Below are positions 37,373-46,916 of a stretch of 64,000 bases of DNA, in pieces. The number at the start of each line of letters is the position of its first letter. The stretch's first letter is position 1. The notes under the pieces were generated by a model. The model had not been told where the DNA came from, did not search any database, and was given only the letters and a program-made list of their open reading frames with translations. The position numbers and the translations under genes are program-made. Origin of the DNA: Pedobacter polysacchareus (GTDB lineage Bacteria > Bacteroidota > Bacteroidia > Sphingobacteriales > Sphingobacteriaceae); the NCBI RefSeq assembly GCF_019802255.1, contig NZ_JAHYSS010000003.1, positions 558,001-622,000 on the forward strand, given 5' to 3'.

Positions 37373-37397
37373 AGCATATTAGGTGTAAACCTGTTAA

Positions 37398-38921
37398 TTA
37401 ATAACCTGGATTTTGAGTAAGGCTGGCATTCGCTTCAATCGCACTAAGCGGAATTGGCAGGAGTACTTTGTAAGCTGGAGTTACATAGTTCTTCTCTTCT
37501 CTCGCATCACGGTATTTATTGAAACGTACCAGATCCGTACGTCTGTTACCTTCCCAATACAATTCAAAACCTCGTTCTTTCAGGATTTTATCCAGATCAA
37601 GACTTGTGTAGGCTGGCATGCCACGTTTGGTATTTCTGATGTAATTGATGTCTTCTAAAGCACCACTAAGGTTACCTGACCTGAATTTCGCTTCCCCGCG
37701 CATCAGGTAGGTATCAGAAAGGCGATATAAAGGAAAATCATTACCTGCATTACTGGTATTGGTGGTAGATGGGTTTGGTGCAAATTTAACGACCCTTACG
37801 CCCTCTTCTTCCTTAGAATTTTTGATACTGAATTCCTTGGTAAATACCAATGGCGCACCGGTACGTGTTTTCAAAGCTACACCGGTAGGAGAATACTGCT
37901 GACCGATCAAAAAACCTTGATTAAAGCCTAACTGGCTGATCAGCCTTTTGTCGCTAAACCTTTTGTCTGAAGTGTCCCAGGTGTTCACGAATGTTGGTGT
38001 GGTACAGCAACCATTCCAAAGGCTGGTAAAACTGCCAAACTTTTGGTTGTAGTGTAAGGTAATTGGGACCCATACCGAGCCCGTAAGTCCGATGGTTTCA
38101 TCATAAATCACAGAAAGAATAGACTCTGTATTTTGCAGGTACTTCGCATTATCGTACTGGAACATTCCCCAGTAATCATCTGCCACCGTATACTGTCCGG
38201 AGTTAATGATCGCATCGCATTGTTGTACCGCTTCCGTCCATTTTGCTGTTCCTGTAAACACTTCATGGTTTAAATAAACATTAGCCAATAACATCTGAGC
38301 TGCAGCTTTAGACACCCTGCCATAAGGGATTTCTGATTTACTTTTCAATTGAGGAATTACCTCATTCAATTCTTTGATCATCCGGTCTACCGCCATCTGA
38401 CGGTCAAGAATCACTGGTACTTTTGAATAATCGGTTTCCGTAAACTCTCTGAAGGGGAATTTACCAAAGTTATCGGTCAATCTGAACATGCATAGGGCAC
38501 GGATAAACTTCACCTCAGCGATATACCCATCTACTTTTGGAGATTTAGGAAATTCCGATAGGTATTTCAAGGCCACATTGCAACGGGTGATGCCCAGCAT
38601 AAAGCTGTTCCATGTATTTCTTACATAAGAGTTGGTAGGTGCATAATCATGGGTAAATAAAGCCTGCAAATCCGGTGTTACCCAATCCGATCCTCTTGCC
38701 GGCCAAGCCAGCTCGTCGGTCACAGATTGAATCGTTCCCCAAACTCCAGAACGGTTCTGTAAATCCCTGAGGTAAGCATATGCCGGAGCCACAATCATTT
38801 CCACATTTTCCGGGTTATGGATCACTTTACCACCATTCACCTCATCCAGAATCTCTTCCTCCACGGTACATGCGCTAAGCGATAAAATGGCAGCACTGAT
38901 CATGATATATAATTTTTTCAT
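37398..38921 (-). CDS. SusD/RagB-type lipoprotein (second locus)
   Basis: The 507 residues begin with a lipoprotein signal peptide (SLSAC, Cys near 18). The SusD N-terminal region contains AEVKFIRALCMFRLTDNFGKFP and the C-terminal part YRLSDTYLMRGEAKFRSG, then a typical closing ERGFELYWEGNRRTDLVRF. It lies 25 bp after susC. It is the substrate-binding partner of the transporter at 38947-42219. With a GH65 enzyme next door, an alpha-glucoside is the most likely ligand (inference). Confidence 0.95.
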   Translation of the reverse strand: MKKLYIMISAAILSLSACTVEEEILDEVNGGKVIHNPENVEMIVAPAYAYLRDLQNRSGVWGTIQSVTDELAWPARGSDWVTPDLQALFTHDYAPTNSYVRNTWNSFMLGITRCNVALKYLSEFPKSPKVDGYIAEVKFIRALCMFRLTDNFGKFPFREFTETDYSKVPVILDRQMAVDRMIKELNEVIPQLKSKSEIPYGRVSKAAAQMLLANVYLNHEVFTGTAKWTEAVQQCDAIINSGQYTVADDYWGMFQYDNAKYLQNTESILSVIYDETIGLTGSVWVPITLHYNQKFGSFTSLWNGCCTTPTFVNTWDTSDKRFSDKRLISQLGFNQGFLIGQQYSPTGVALKTRTGAPLVFTKEFSIKNSKEEEGVRVVKFAPNPSTTNTSNAGNDFPLYRLSDTYLMRGEAKFRSGNLSGALEDINYIRNTKRGMPAYTSLDLDKILKERGFELYWEGNRRTDLVRFNKYRDAREEKNYVTPAYKVLLPIPLSAIEANASLTQNPGY

Positions 38922-38946
38922 CAGTATATTTTTTATTTATGGTTCA

Positions 38947-41900
38947 TTAGAATTCTACATTTACGCCAAAAACAACAGTTCTGGCTTTTGGATAAGTGGT
39001 CCAGTCTATACCAATGGAAGGAACACCACCAGAAGAATGATCGGCATTTACTTCAGGGTCATACCCAGTGTATTTGGTGATCACAAAAAGGTTATTTCCA
39101 GTCAGGTTAAAACGAACTTTGTTGATCCAGTCTACATTTTTCAGTTTAAGGGTATAACCCAAAGTGGCATTAGACAAACGCAAGTAGGAACCATTTTCGA
39201 TAAAGCGACTGCTGTAGGTCAGCGTACCATTAGGGTTTTCATTGGTTTTTATGGCCTCGTTGGTGGCATTCCATTCTTTAGCTACCAAAGTATTCTGATT
39301 AATGATGTTTGCCAGGTTGTTGTATACTTTATTGCCACAAACCCCGTTTAACGCCAGACTCAGGTCAAAATTCTTATACACCACGCTGGTACTGATTCCG
39401 TAGTTAAAACGTGGCAATGCCGAACCCAGATTCTGTTGAATCTCTACGCCATTTTCATCCGTTTCAAACATGCTGTTGCCTTGATCATCAAAGCCCAGGA
39501 ATTTCCTGCCCCAGAAGGTGCCGATAGAAGCACCATTTTTAATGATCTGAGAAGAATATCCGGTGATTCCAGGTCCACTAGGAGATCCTGTAGTAATCTG
39601 GCTCATTGGCAATCCAGAAACGCGGTTTTTGATGGTGGTAAAATTCAGTCCTAAATCCCAGCTCAATCCTTCTTTCTCTACAAGCAAACCGTTCAAAGAA
39701 AGCTCCAATCCTCTGTTTCTGATGCTCATATCCGGAACATTGGTCCATACCTTTGTAGTTGGTGCAGGTGCAATCGAAAATACTTCCAGCAATACATCTC
39801 TGGTTTGTTTGTCGAAATAGTCGATGGTACCGTTTATCCTGCCATTCAGCACACCAAAGTCTAAGCCCAGGTTGATCTGACTTGTTTTTTCCCATTTGAT
39901 ATCTGGATTTGGTGTACGGGTAAGTGTGATTCCCTGAACCACATTTTTGCTGGAACCATCCAGAATTGCCCCACCTGATGAGCCTAAAAGAATCTGAGAA
40001 ATTTTATTTGGAATTTCCTGATTTCCGGTGATTCCCCAACCTGCACGCAGCTTCAAATTACTGAATACCTGAAGGTTCTTAAAGAAAGTCTCTTCATTCA
40101 TTCTCCATGCTGCAGAAGCAGATGGGAAATAGCCATACTTGTTGTTGGCTCCAAACTTGGTTGAACCATCCGCCCTCATGGTTGCGGTAAGGAGATATTT
40201 GTCCTTAAAGTTATAGTTTAACCTACCAAAAAACGATTGTAGCGCATTCTTAATGATAGAAGAACTTGCAGATACTTGCTTGGAGTTACCCAAGCTCAGA
40301 TCATTGATGTAATCAAAATCATCAATCGTGAATCCTTCTTCGCTCAATTTATAGGATTGCGCCTTAAACTGCTGGTAAGAGTGTCCGGCAAGCGCATTGA
40401 ATTTATGCTGATCACCCAGATTAAAATCATAGGTCAGGAAATTTTCCATCAGGTTACTGTTTTGCTCCACATTACTGATGTCTACCGTTCCTTTATTGCT
40501 CAGGTAGATCAGGCTATGGTGCTGCATTACCTTTCTGGATGCATTGGAATGATCTGTGGCCAGATTGATTTTATATTTCAAGCCTTTGATCAGGTCAAGA
40601 GAAGCCGTAATATTTCCCAGAATACGGTCGTTCTGATTCATATCATTGGTGAGGTTGATCATCGCCAATGGATTTCTTACATCTTTACTCATCTGATAAT
40701 AGCTACCATCAGGGTTGTAAATCGGCAGGGTTGGGTTGATTTTCAGTGCGGAAAGAATCACATCTCCCTCAAAGCCACCAGTTTCTCCGATAGGTACCCT
40801 TTGGTCTTTGGTTCTGGCAGCGGTTAGGTTGGCTTCAATCTTCAACCTGTTGTTGATCAGATTTTGAGTAACATTAAATCTGGAAGTTAATTTCTCCAGA
40901 CCTGTTTTTCTTACAATACCCTGCTGATCCAGATAGCTTACTGAACCACGGTAATTTCCATTGTCGTTTCCACCACCATAAGAAAGGTTGTGATTTTGAG
41001 CATAGGCATTTCTAAAAATTTCATCCTGCCAATTGGTATTTGCCCCATAATCGCCTTCGGTAATTCCTTTTGAAGCGCGGTAAGTTTTAAAAGCCTCCGC
41101 GTCCATCATATCCAGTTGCTTAGGCAGGCTGGAAACAGAGCCTGTTGCCGAATAACTGAGCACTCCTTTTCCTGATTTTCCTTTTTTGGTGGTAATGATG
41201 ATCACCCCGTTGGCACCTCTGGAACCATAAATTGCGGTCGCCGATGCATCTTTAAGGATATCCATAGAGGCGATATCATCCGGATTCAGGAAATTCAGTG
41301 GGTTTTTGGTGGCATTACTTCCTGCACCGGAAATAGTAGCCCCGGAAGGCTGTACATCAGTAATGTCCAATGGTACACCATCTACTACGTACAAGGGATC
41401 TTGTCCTGAACGGATGGAGTTTGAGCCCCTCACCCTTACCAATGCTCCGGCTCCAGGCTCTCCACCATTGGTGATGATGTTGACTCCAGATACACGGCCT
41501 TGCATCAACTCCACAGGATTGGCAACCAGCCCTTTGTTAAAGTCTTTTGTTTTTAAAGTCGATACTGCTCCGGTCAGGTCCTTTTTACTTACAGATCCAT
41601 AACCTACAGAAACTACCACTTCATTTAACCCCAGGGCGCTGCTTTCTAATTTCACATTGAGCGTTCCCTTTGTCCCCGGACTTAAGGTCTTGCTTTCCAT
41701 TCCCATATAAGAGAAGGTCAGTGAAACCGCGCCTTCCGGCATCACGATCTCATAGCGACCATTCCCATCTGTAGTAGCGCCCACATTAAAGTCCTTCACT
41801 TTCACTGAAACTCCAGGGAGCGAAATTCCAGCAGCATCGGTCACTTGACCGGTCACTTTTCTTCTTTGTCCTTCGGCTACTCCTTTTGCGGCAGGCTGAT

Positions 41901-42219
41901 TCGGTTTTAAGACAATCAGGTTGTCTTTTTGAATGTTGTAACTGATGGATTTATCTGGGAACAAAATTCCCATTACTTCCTGTACTGATTTGTTTTTCAC
42001 ATGGATGTTTACCTTACGGTTCCCATCCAATTGCTCCCGCTGGTAAAAAAAGCGGTAGGATGTCTTTTGTTCAATTGCTTTTAGTACGTCTGTAATTTTA
42101 ACCTGATCATAATCCAGACTGATTGAACTCTTGCTCTGCGCATTGGTTTGCTCGGCAATAAACATCAGGCAAAACGAACACATCAAAACTAATAAGTAGT
42201 TTTTATTTATTTTTTGCAT
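38947..42219 (-). CDS. SusC/RagA-type TonB-dependent transporter with STN signalling domain
   Basis: The 1090-residue outer-membrane barrel begins with a signal peptide (TNAQ). A secretin/TonB N-terminal (STN) domain (about 30-110; ISLDYDQVKITDVLKAIEQ, then LIVLKPNQ) is followed by a carboxypeptidase-regulatory-like domain, a plug with the DASATAIYGSRGANG signature, and the barrel ending VEF. The STN domain is the part that signals to a FecR anti-sigma factor, and the neighbouring fecR and ECF sigma genes fit this. Substrate binding should thus induce the locus by trans-envelope signalling. Confidence 0.96.
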   Translation of the reverse strand: MQKINKNYLLVLMCSFCLMFIAEQTNAQSKSSISLDYDQVKITDVLKAIEQKTSYRFFYQREQLDGNRKVNIHVKNKSVQEVMGILFPDKSISYNIQKDNLIVLKPNQPAAKGVAEGQRRKVTGQVTDAAGISLPGVSVKVKDFNVGATTDGNGRYEIVMPEGAVSLTFSYMGMESKTLSPGTKGTLNVKLESSALGLNEVVVSVGYGSVSKKDLTGAVSTLKTKDFNKGLVANPVELMQGRVSGVNIITNGGEPGAGALVRVRGSNSIRSGQDPLYVVDGVPLDITDVQPSGATISGAGSNATKNPLNFLNPDDIASMDILKDASATAIYGSRGANGVIIITTKKGKSGKGVLSYSATGSVSSLPKQLDMMDAEAFKTYRASKGITEGDYGANTNWQDEIFRNAYAQNHNLSYGGGNDNGNYRGSVSYLDQQGIVRKTGLEKLTSRFNVTQNLINNRLKIEANLTAARTKDQRVPIGETGGFEGDVILSALKINPTLPIYNPDGSYYQMSKDVRNPLAMINLTNDMNQNDRILGNITASLDLIKGLKYKINLATDHSNASRKVMQHHSLIYLSNKGTVDISNVEQNSNLMENFLTYDFNLGDQHKFNALAGHSYQQFKAQSYKLSEEGFTIDDFDYINDLSLGNSKQVSASSSIIKNALQSFFGRLNYNFKDKYLLTATMRADGSTKFGANNKYGYFPSASAAWRMNEETFFKNLQVFSNLKLRAGWGITGNQEIPNKISQILLGSSGGAILDGSSKNVVQGITLTRTPNPDIKWEKTSQINLGLDFGVLNGRINGTIDYFDKQTRDVLLEVFSIAPAPTTKVWTNVPDMSIRNRGLELSLNGLLVEKEGLSWDLGLNFTTIKNRVSGLPMSQITTGSPSGPGITGYSSQIIKNGASIGTFWGRKFLGFDDQGNSMFETDENGVEIQQNLGSALPRFNYGISTSVVYKNFDLSLALNGVCGNKVYNNLANIINQNTLVAKEWNATNEAIKTNENPNGTLTYSSRFIENGSYLRLSNATLGYTLKLKNVDWINKVRFNLTGNNLFVITKYTGYDPEVNADHSSGGVPSIGIDWTTYPKARTVVFGVNVEF

Positions 42220-42265
42220 AGTTTTAAATAAAGATTAATTCTAAAATCCTTTTGGGTTGGTCTTT

Positions 42266-42298
42266 GTGCCGAAAGAAGGGTCGAAGCTCTTTCGGCAC
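42266..42298. other. Strong stem-loop in the fecR-susC intergenic region
   Basis: A perfect 11-bp stem (GTGCCGAAAGA with 42288-42298) is followed by six T on the plus strand only. No plus-strand gene precedes it. It could block antisense transcription, or act as a leader structure in the minus-strand susC message. Confidence 0.6.
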
Positions 42299-42359
42299 TT
42301 TTTTGAGGTATACGTTTATCTGTTACATAGGCCTGTTTTTAAGTCAGCGATCTGTTTTT

Positions 42360-43316
42360 TTATTTTTCTATCTGGATGCTTCCATCTGCCAGGGTATGGT
42401 AATGGAATGGAAAGGTTTGTTTGAGGATATCCAACACGGTACTTAGGTTCTCATCCCGGATGGTACCATCGTAGTGATAATTAAACAGTTCCCGATCTTT
42501 AACCACAAAGCGGACGTTGTACCTACCTTCCAGCATTTCCAGTAAATCTTTGAAACGCTTATTCTCAAAACGGATTTCCTTTTCTTTCCAAAGCGAAGCG
42601 AAGCCTGCATCTACTCCTGCTACGATACCCTTTCCTGTTGCGGGATAAAAGACAAATTGCTGCCCAGGTTTTAACATCACTGGAGTCAGTTGTTGCTTTT
42701 CATCGCGGGGGAGAATCTCTACGGATCCATGTTGTAAAGTGGTGGTCATCTGCTGATCGCCAGGGAAGGCACGAACATTAAATCTGGTTCCATGAACTTT
42801 GATTTTATAGCCTGAGGTATTCACCACGAAAGGATGTTCCTTGTCTTTTTTCACATCAAACCAGGCTTCCCCTGTTAAGAATACTTCGCGGAGTTCTTTC
42901 TTTTCGTCCTGATGGTAGCGAATGCTGGATTTTGCATTTAGAAAAACCTTAGAGCCATCCGGTAAAATCGCTTGGCTTAGGGCATGCTCCGAGGCAATTA
43001 AAGTCAATTCTGTTGCGGCTTTCGGATAGAGATAAGGGTGTAAGATCATAGCATAACTGAGAATGCCCAGTACAAAGATGGCGGCTCTGGTCAGTACGTA
43101 CCTGATGAGTTTTATGACCTTCTTCCTTTGTTTTTGCTTTGCTTCTTCAGCGATTTTATGGCAGAGCCTATCGTATAAAGGATCAAAGTCAGGATTGTCT
43201 TCCTGCGATTCCTGCTGAAGTTCTAAAAACTGATACAAATCTTTCTTTACCTCGAATTCTAACTCGGGTTCAAGGAAGGAACGGCTTATTTTATCCTGGG
43301 GATCTTCTCTGTGCAT
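42360..43316 (-). CDS. FecR-type anti-sigma factor
   Basis: This 318-residue single-pass inner-membrane protein has a cytoplasmic N terminus (about 1-90), a membrane helix near 92-110 (LTRAAIFVLGILSYAMIL), and a periplasmic FecR domain. The FecR domain shows LPDGSKVFLNAKSSIRY, VFLTGEAWFDVKKDKEHPFVV and GTRFNVRAFPGDQ, and a C-terminal DUF4974-like segment (about 240-318). It binds the ECF sigma factor and releases it when the STN-bearing transporter is loaded. It lies 52 bp after the sigma gene and 140 bp before susC. Confidence 0.95.
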   Translation of the reverse strand: MHREDPQDKISRSFLEPELEFEVKKDLYQFLELQQESQEDNPDFDPLYDRLCHKIAEEAKQKQRKKVIKLIRYVLTRAAIFVLGILSYAMILHPYLYPKAATELTLIASEHALSQAILPDGSKVFLNAKSSIRYHQDEKKELREVFLTGEAWFDVKKDKEHPFVVNTSGYKIKVHGTRFNVRAFPGDQQMTTTLQHGSVEILPRDEKQQLTPVMLKPGQQFVFYPATGKGIVAGVDAGFASLWKEKEIRFENKRFKDLLEMLEGRYNVRFVVKDRELFNYHYDGTIRDENLSTVLDILKQTFPFHYHTLADGSIQIEK

Positions 43317-43368
43317 ACCATGCTAATACGGATGGGAAAGCTCAGGTACTCACTCCAATTAAAAAAAA

Positions 43369-43953
43369 TTAATATAAATAATAGAAGATGAAATAAAGGA
43401 GGTATTTGGTGTGGATGTGGAGCTTTAAAAAGGCCAATGCCCGGTATACCTGGTTCTCTACGGTTCTGATTGAAATATTTAGTTTTTTTGAAATTTCTTC
43501 ATAACTCATCCCTTCTACCCTGCTCAGGGTAAACACTAGTCGGCGTTGATCCGGCATTTGCGAAATCAGCGTATCAATCTGGGATTGGAGCTCATTAAAA
43601 CTGAGGGTATTCCAGGTGGTATCCTCCAGTTCCACCGCCTGCAGTGCGCTTAGCTCTGCGGCAAGCTTGTCGAGTTTGCGTTTTCTCAACTGGTCGTAGA
43701 TCAGGTTCACGGCAATCTTAAAAATGTAGGCTTTTATATTTCTACTTTCATCCAGGGATTCATACTGGTTCCAAACCTTCATGAACACATCCTGAACCAG
43801 TTCTTCCGAGTCATGAACAGACTTTAAATAAGACATCCCAAAATGATAAATTTTAGGCGCGTACAGCTTAAACTGCTCCTTAAAAGCGATATCCTTCCGC
43901 TCATTGCTCATCTCTCTGGAGGCAAGTGGCCCCGTCTTTACCCCTGTATTCAA
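43369..43953 (-). CDS. ECF RNA polymerase sigma-70 factor
   Basis: The 194 residues show sigma region 2 (KLYAPKIYHFGMSYLKSV then EELVQDVFMKVWNQY) and region 4 with MSYEEISKKLNISIRTVENQVYRAL as the helix-turn-helix. A start at Met15 (MSNERKD) is also possible and gives a more usual N terminus. It drives the susC-susD-GH65 genes in partnership with the adjacent anti-sigma factor, which is the standard Bacteroidota arrangement. It ends in an unusual Tyr/Phe-rich tail. Confidence 0.95.
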   Translation of the reverse strand: MNTGVKTGPLASREMSNERKDIAFKEQFKLYAPKIYHFGMSYLKSVHDSEELVQDVFMKVWNQYESLDESRNIKAYIFKIAVNLIYDQLRKRKLDKLAAELSALQAVELEDTTWNTLSFNELQSQIDTLISQMPDQRRLVFTLSRVEGMSYEEISKKLNISIRTVENQVYRALAFLKLHIHTKYLLYFIFYYLY

Positions 43954-44156
43954 TGTTATTTGGTTATGGATGGAAAGATACGCAAGTACATGAATAATGC
44001 AAAATTATAAATTTCTGCACCCTAAATGACTAAAATTATGACGTATCAAAAATGCCAGACCGTTCCTGAAAGAATGGAATGATAGTTTAAAAAGTAGTAT
44101 ATAATTGAGTATAACTACGACTACCCGAAGCAAAACCATACGCATGGCAAATATCA

Positions 44157-44191
44157 AAAAACTGCCTTCATTTCAAAAAGGAAGCAGTTTT
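44157..44191 (-). terminator. Terminator at the end of the decayed gene
   Basis: AAAACTGC (44157-44164) pairs with GCAGTTTT (44184-44191), extended imperfectly inwards, and on the minus strand is followed by TTTTTT. It overlaps the last codons of the pseudogene. Confidence 0.6.
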
Positions 44192-44562
44192 AAGTATCAA
44201 CACAGCATAAATACAGGCCCTTCTGTGTAAATCATCATTACAGGGGGGGTGAACCAACTGATGAAACTCCTCTATCATTAAGAACTCAGGATTGGTTTCT
44301 TGTTCTTTTATCCGCTTAACCATCACATAAAGATTTTCATCTATTAATTGAGCCTTAACTTTTCGGTAAGATCAAGAAAGCGAAAGTTAGCTCCTACATA
44401 ATCCTGAAAATACCGGTAAGCCGTTTCCCAGCCTCAATAGTTAAAACATTTCTTCTTCCATGCTCCATTTTTAAAGAAGTCTATCACTTTTCCACACCAT
44501 AGTCCTATAAACAGATCATTAAATTGTTTTATTATAAATTTATCATTATTATTTTTAGTTGA
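44168..44562 (-). pseudogene. Decayed gene of unknown function (nonsense codon plus frameshift)
   Basis: Read on the minus strand, the region gives a continuous protein-like translation of about 130 residues once two lesions are mended. A TGA stands at 44434-44436, where Trp would fit (FNY-stop-GWETAYRYFQDYVGANF). A one-base loss near 44354-44358 shifts the frame from ...FLDLTEK to AQLIDENLYVMVKRIKEQE. The chain ends at TGA 44168-44170 inside a terminator. No start codon is left, and an in-frame TAA at 44563-44565 limits the 5' side. I do not recognise the family. The intact terminator suggests a formerly expressed gene that has decayed recently. Confidence 0.6.
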
Positions 44563-44840
44563 TTAATTATTAAATTGATTAATTTAATCTTCCTGTAAGA
44601 CCATTAATTGGAATAGTACGCTGGCTACATAACGTTATTTCTTATTGTTAGCGGGTTTACTGAAAGTAAGCTGAATTAGCTCTTTTAATAAAATTACAGG
44701 CACTTCCTTTGCAAGTGCCGCAGTACTTGAAGACTAATCATCTCCTCCTATTTTCAAATCACCACTACCCCGTTGGAAGGATTCTTAAATAAGCTAATCT
44801 CTTACAAACAAAACGAATAAGAAAAACAAATTATATACTG
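44563..44840. other. AT-rich intergenic region upstream of the adhesin operon
   Basis: There is no gene here. A 7-bp stem-loop GGCACTT/AAGTGCC lies at 44699-44719 in the probable leader of the adhesin operon. Confidence 0.4.
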
Positions 44841-46889
44841 ATGAAAAACAACTTTACTCAAATCCAGGGGAGCAATTCCGTGCGCAAACTCCCGCGCTAC
44901 TCAAAAATCTATCAAATGCTGTTTTTTGGTATTTTAACGGTGCTCACTTCTATTGGTGCCTGTAAAAAAGATGATTTCAAAGATGAAATCGTTGGACTTT
45001 GTCCGGTTGTTGTTTCAACTGACCCCATGGACAAGGCTGTTGATGTACCTTTGAATAAAGTGATTTCTATAACCTTTAATACGGATATGGATTCAACAAC
45101 TATAAATAACCAAACACTTACCATAAAGCAGGGCACAACGGCCGTTGTAGGTAAGATTTCGCCCACAGCGAATTTGAAAGTATTCACTTTTACGCCCAAT
45201 GTACCGCTTAATCCGTTTGTATTATACTCAGGCACCGTTACTACAGGAGCCAGGGATGTATTTCATACCGCTATGGAGGCTGACTATTTATGGAGCTTTA
45301 CAACGATTCCATTAGTAAGTCTAACGGCAAGTCCGGCTATTGGCGGTGTGCTTTCAGGCGCGGGGGCATTTGCCTTGAACTCATCCGTTGCGGTTACTGC
45401 AGTACCTAATGCAGGTCATACTTTTACCAGCTGGACAGAAAATGGCACCGTAGTTTCTAACAGTTCGAGTTACCAGTTTACCCTTACAAACAACAGAAAT
45501 TTAATTGCAAACTTTACGTTGATCCCTCCAGGCAACTTTGCGGTTAACTTATCATCCAGTCCTACTGCAGGTGGTACAACCACTGGCTCGGGTGCTTATC
45601 TCATCGGTACTTCTGTTACAGTTGTTGCGGCGGCCAATGCAGGATATACTTTTGTAAACTGGACAGAAAATGGTAGCGCCGTATCTGCAAGTTCAAGTTA
45701 TCAGTTCACAATTATTGCCAATAGGACCTTGGTTGCCAATTACAAGGCGATCCCGGCTACTCAATTTGCAGTAACTTTAACCTCCAGCCCTGTTGCAGGC
45801 GGTACAACTAACGGAGAAGGTTCGTATCCTTCAGCCACTTCGGTTACCATTACATCTGCTGCAAATCCAGGTTATACCTTTACGAATTGGACGGATAAAA
45901 CCACCGGGCTGCCCGTGTCTACGAGTCCAAGCTATACATTTGCTTTAGCAGGCAACAGGGCGTTTGTCGCAAACTTTGCACTAAATAATTATACTTTAAC
46001 TGTTACCGCGATTAATGGAACAGTAACCAAAACACCTGCACTGGCAAGTTATAACCCTGGAGCACTGGTTACGCTTACAGCTGTACCAAATGCAGGCTAT
46101 TTGTTTACGGGTTGGAGTGTAGATGCTACAGGCTCTACGAATCCATTAACGATAAGCATGACTTCAAATAAAAATATCACCGCTAGTTTTGCCGCAATCC
46201 CGGCAGTAGGAATAGGGCCAGGTGCTATAAATCTGGGTGGTGCAGGAGATTTATCAATATTGACAAAATCAGGTATTTCAACCACTGGTGTTACTTCTGT
46301 TACTGGTGACATAGGCGTGAGCCCGGCAGCTGCAACTGCCATTACAGGCTTTGGGTTAATCATGGATACCAATGGTCAATCAGCTCATACGCCAATTGTA
46401 ACCGGAAAAGTATATGCATCTGATTATGCCGCTCCGACTCCCGCTAATATGACAACAGCGGTAAGCAATATGGAAACAGCATTTACGACAGCTAATGGCT
46501 TAGTTACCCCAGCACCTATTGTAGGCTTATACGCCGGAGATATCAGTGGCAGGATATTAACTGCGGGGCTTTACAAATGGTCTACCGGTGTATTGATATC
46601 AAATGCAGGCGTAACATTAACAGGCGGACCTAATGATACCTGGGTATTCCAGATTGCGCAGGACCTTACCGTTAACAATGGTGCTAAAATTACTTTGTTA
46701 GGTGGTGCACAGGCCAAGAATATATTCTGGGTGGTTACCGGACAAGCTACGCTTGGATCTAATACTGATTTTAGTGGGATTATTCTGAGCAAAACGCTGA
46801 TCTCTTTAAACACAGGCGCAAAAGTTACAGGCAGGTTACTGGCACAGACCGCTGTTACCTTAAACGCCAGTACTGTTATTCAACCCTAG
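44841..46889 (+). CDS. Surface lipoprotein with Ig-like, InlB-type repeats and a C-terminal ice-binding-like (DUF3494) domain
   Basis: The 682 residues have a long N-terminal extension and then a lipobox SIGAC (Cys near 41). A Big_5-type Ig-like domain (about 50-155) begins VVSTDPMDKAVDVPLNK. It is followed by four InlB B-type repeats (about 157-230, 235-305, 310-385, 388-450), each with the GYTFTNWT/GHTFTSWT core. The final 225 residues form a beta-solenoid of the DUF3494 ice-binding fold (INLGGAGDLSILTKSGI, then GLYKWSTGVLISNAGVTLTGGPNDTWVFQI). Such domains bind ice or act as adhesins. The gene is followed after 27 bp by an OmpA porin gene and the two probably form one surface unit. Confidence 0.9.
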   Translation: MKNNFTQIQGSNSVRKLPRYSKIYQMLFFGILTVLTSIGACKKDDFKDEIVGLCPVVVSTDPMDKAVDVPLNKVISITFNTDMDSTTINNQTLTIKQGTTAVVGKISPTANLKVFTFTPNVPLNPFVLYSGTVTTGARDVFHTAMEADYLWSFTTIPLVSLTASPAIGGVLSGAGAFALNSSVAVTAVPNAGHTFTSWTENGTVVSNSSSYQFTLTNNRNLIANFTLIPPGNFAVNLSSSPTAGGTTTGSGAYLIGTSVTVVAAANAGYTFVNWTENGSAVSASSSYQFTIIANRTLVANYKAIPATQFAVTLTSSPVAGGTTNGEGSYPSATSVTITSAANPGYTFTNWTDKTTGLPVSTSPSYTFALAGNRAFVANFALNNYTLTVTAINGTVTKTPALASYNPGALVTLTAVPNAGYLFTGWSVDATGSTNPLTISMTSNKNITASFAAIPAVGIGPGAINLGGAGDLSILTKSGISTTGVTSVTGDIGVSPAAATAITGFGLIMDTNGQSAHTPIVTGKVYASDYAAPTPANMTTAVSNMETAFTTANGLVTPAPIVGLYAGDISGRILTAGLYKWSTGVLISNAGVTLTGGPNDTWVFQIAQDLTVNNGAKITLLGGAQAKNIFWVVTGQATLGSNTDFSGIILSKTLISLNTGAKVTGRLLAQTAVTLNASTVIQP

Positions 46890-46916
46890 TCATACAAACA
46901 ACCTAAAAAATCAGTT

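Noticed and set aside
45400..46200. Repeats that could be mistaken for a CRISPR or DNA repeat array
   Set aside because: They are degenerate coding repeats of InlB B-type domains; no short identical repeats with unique spacers exist in the window.
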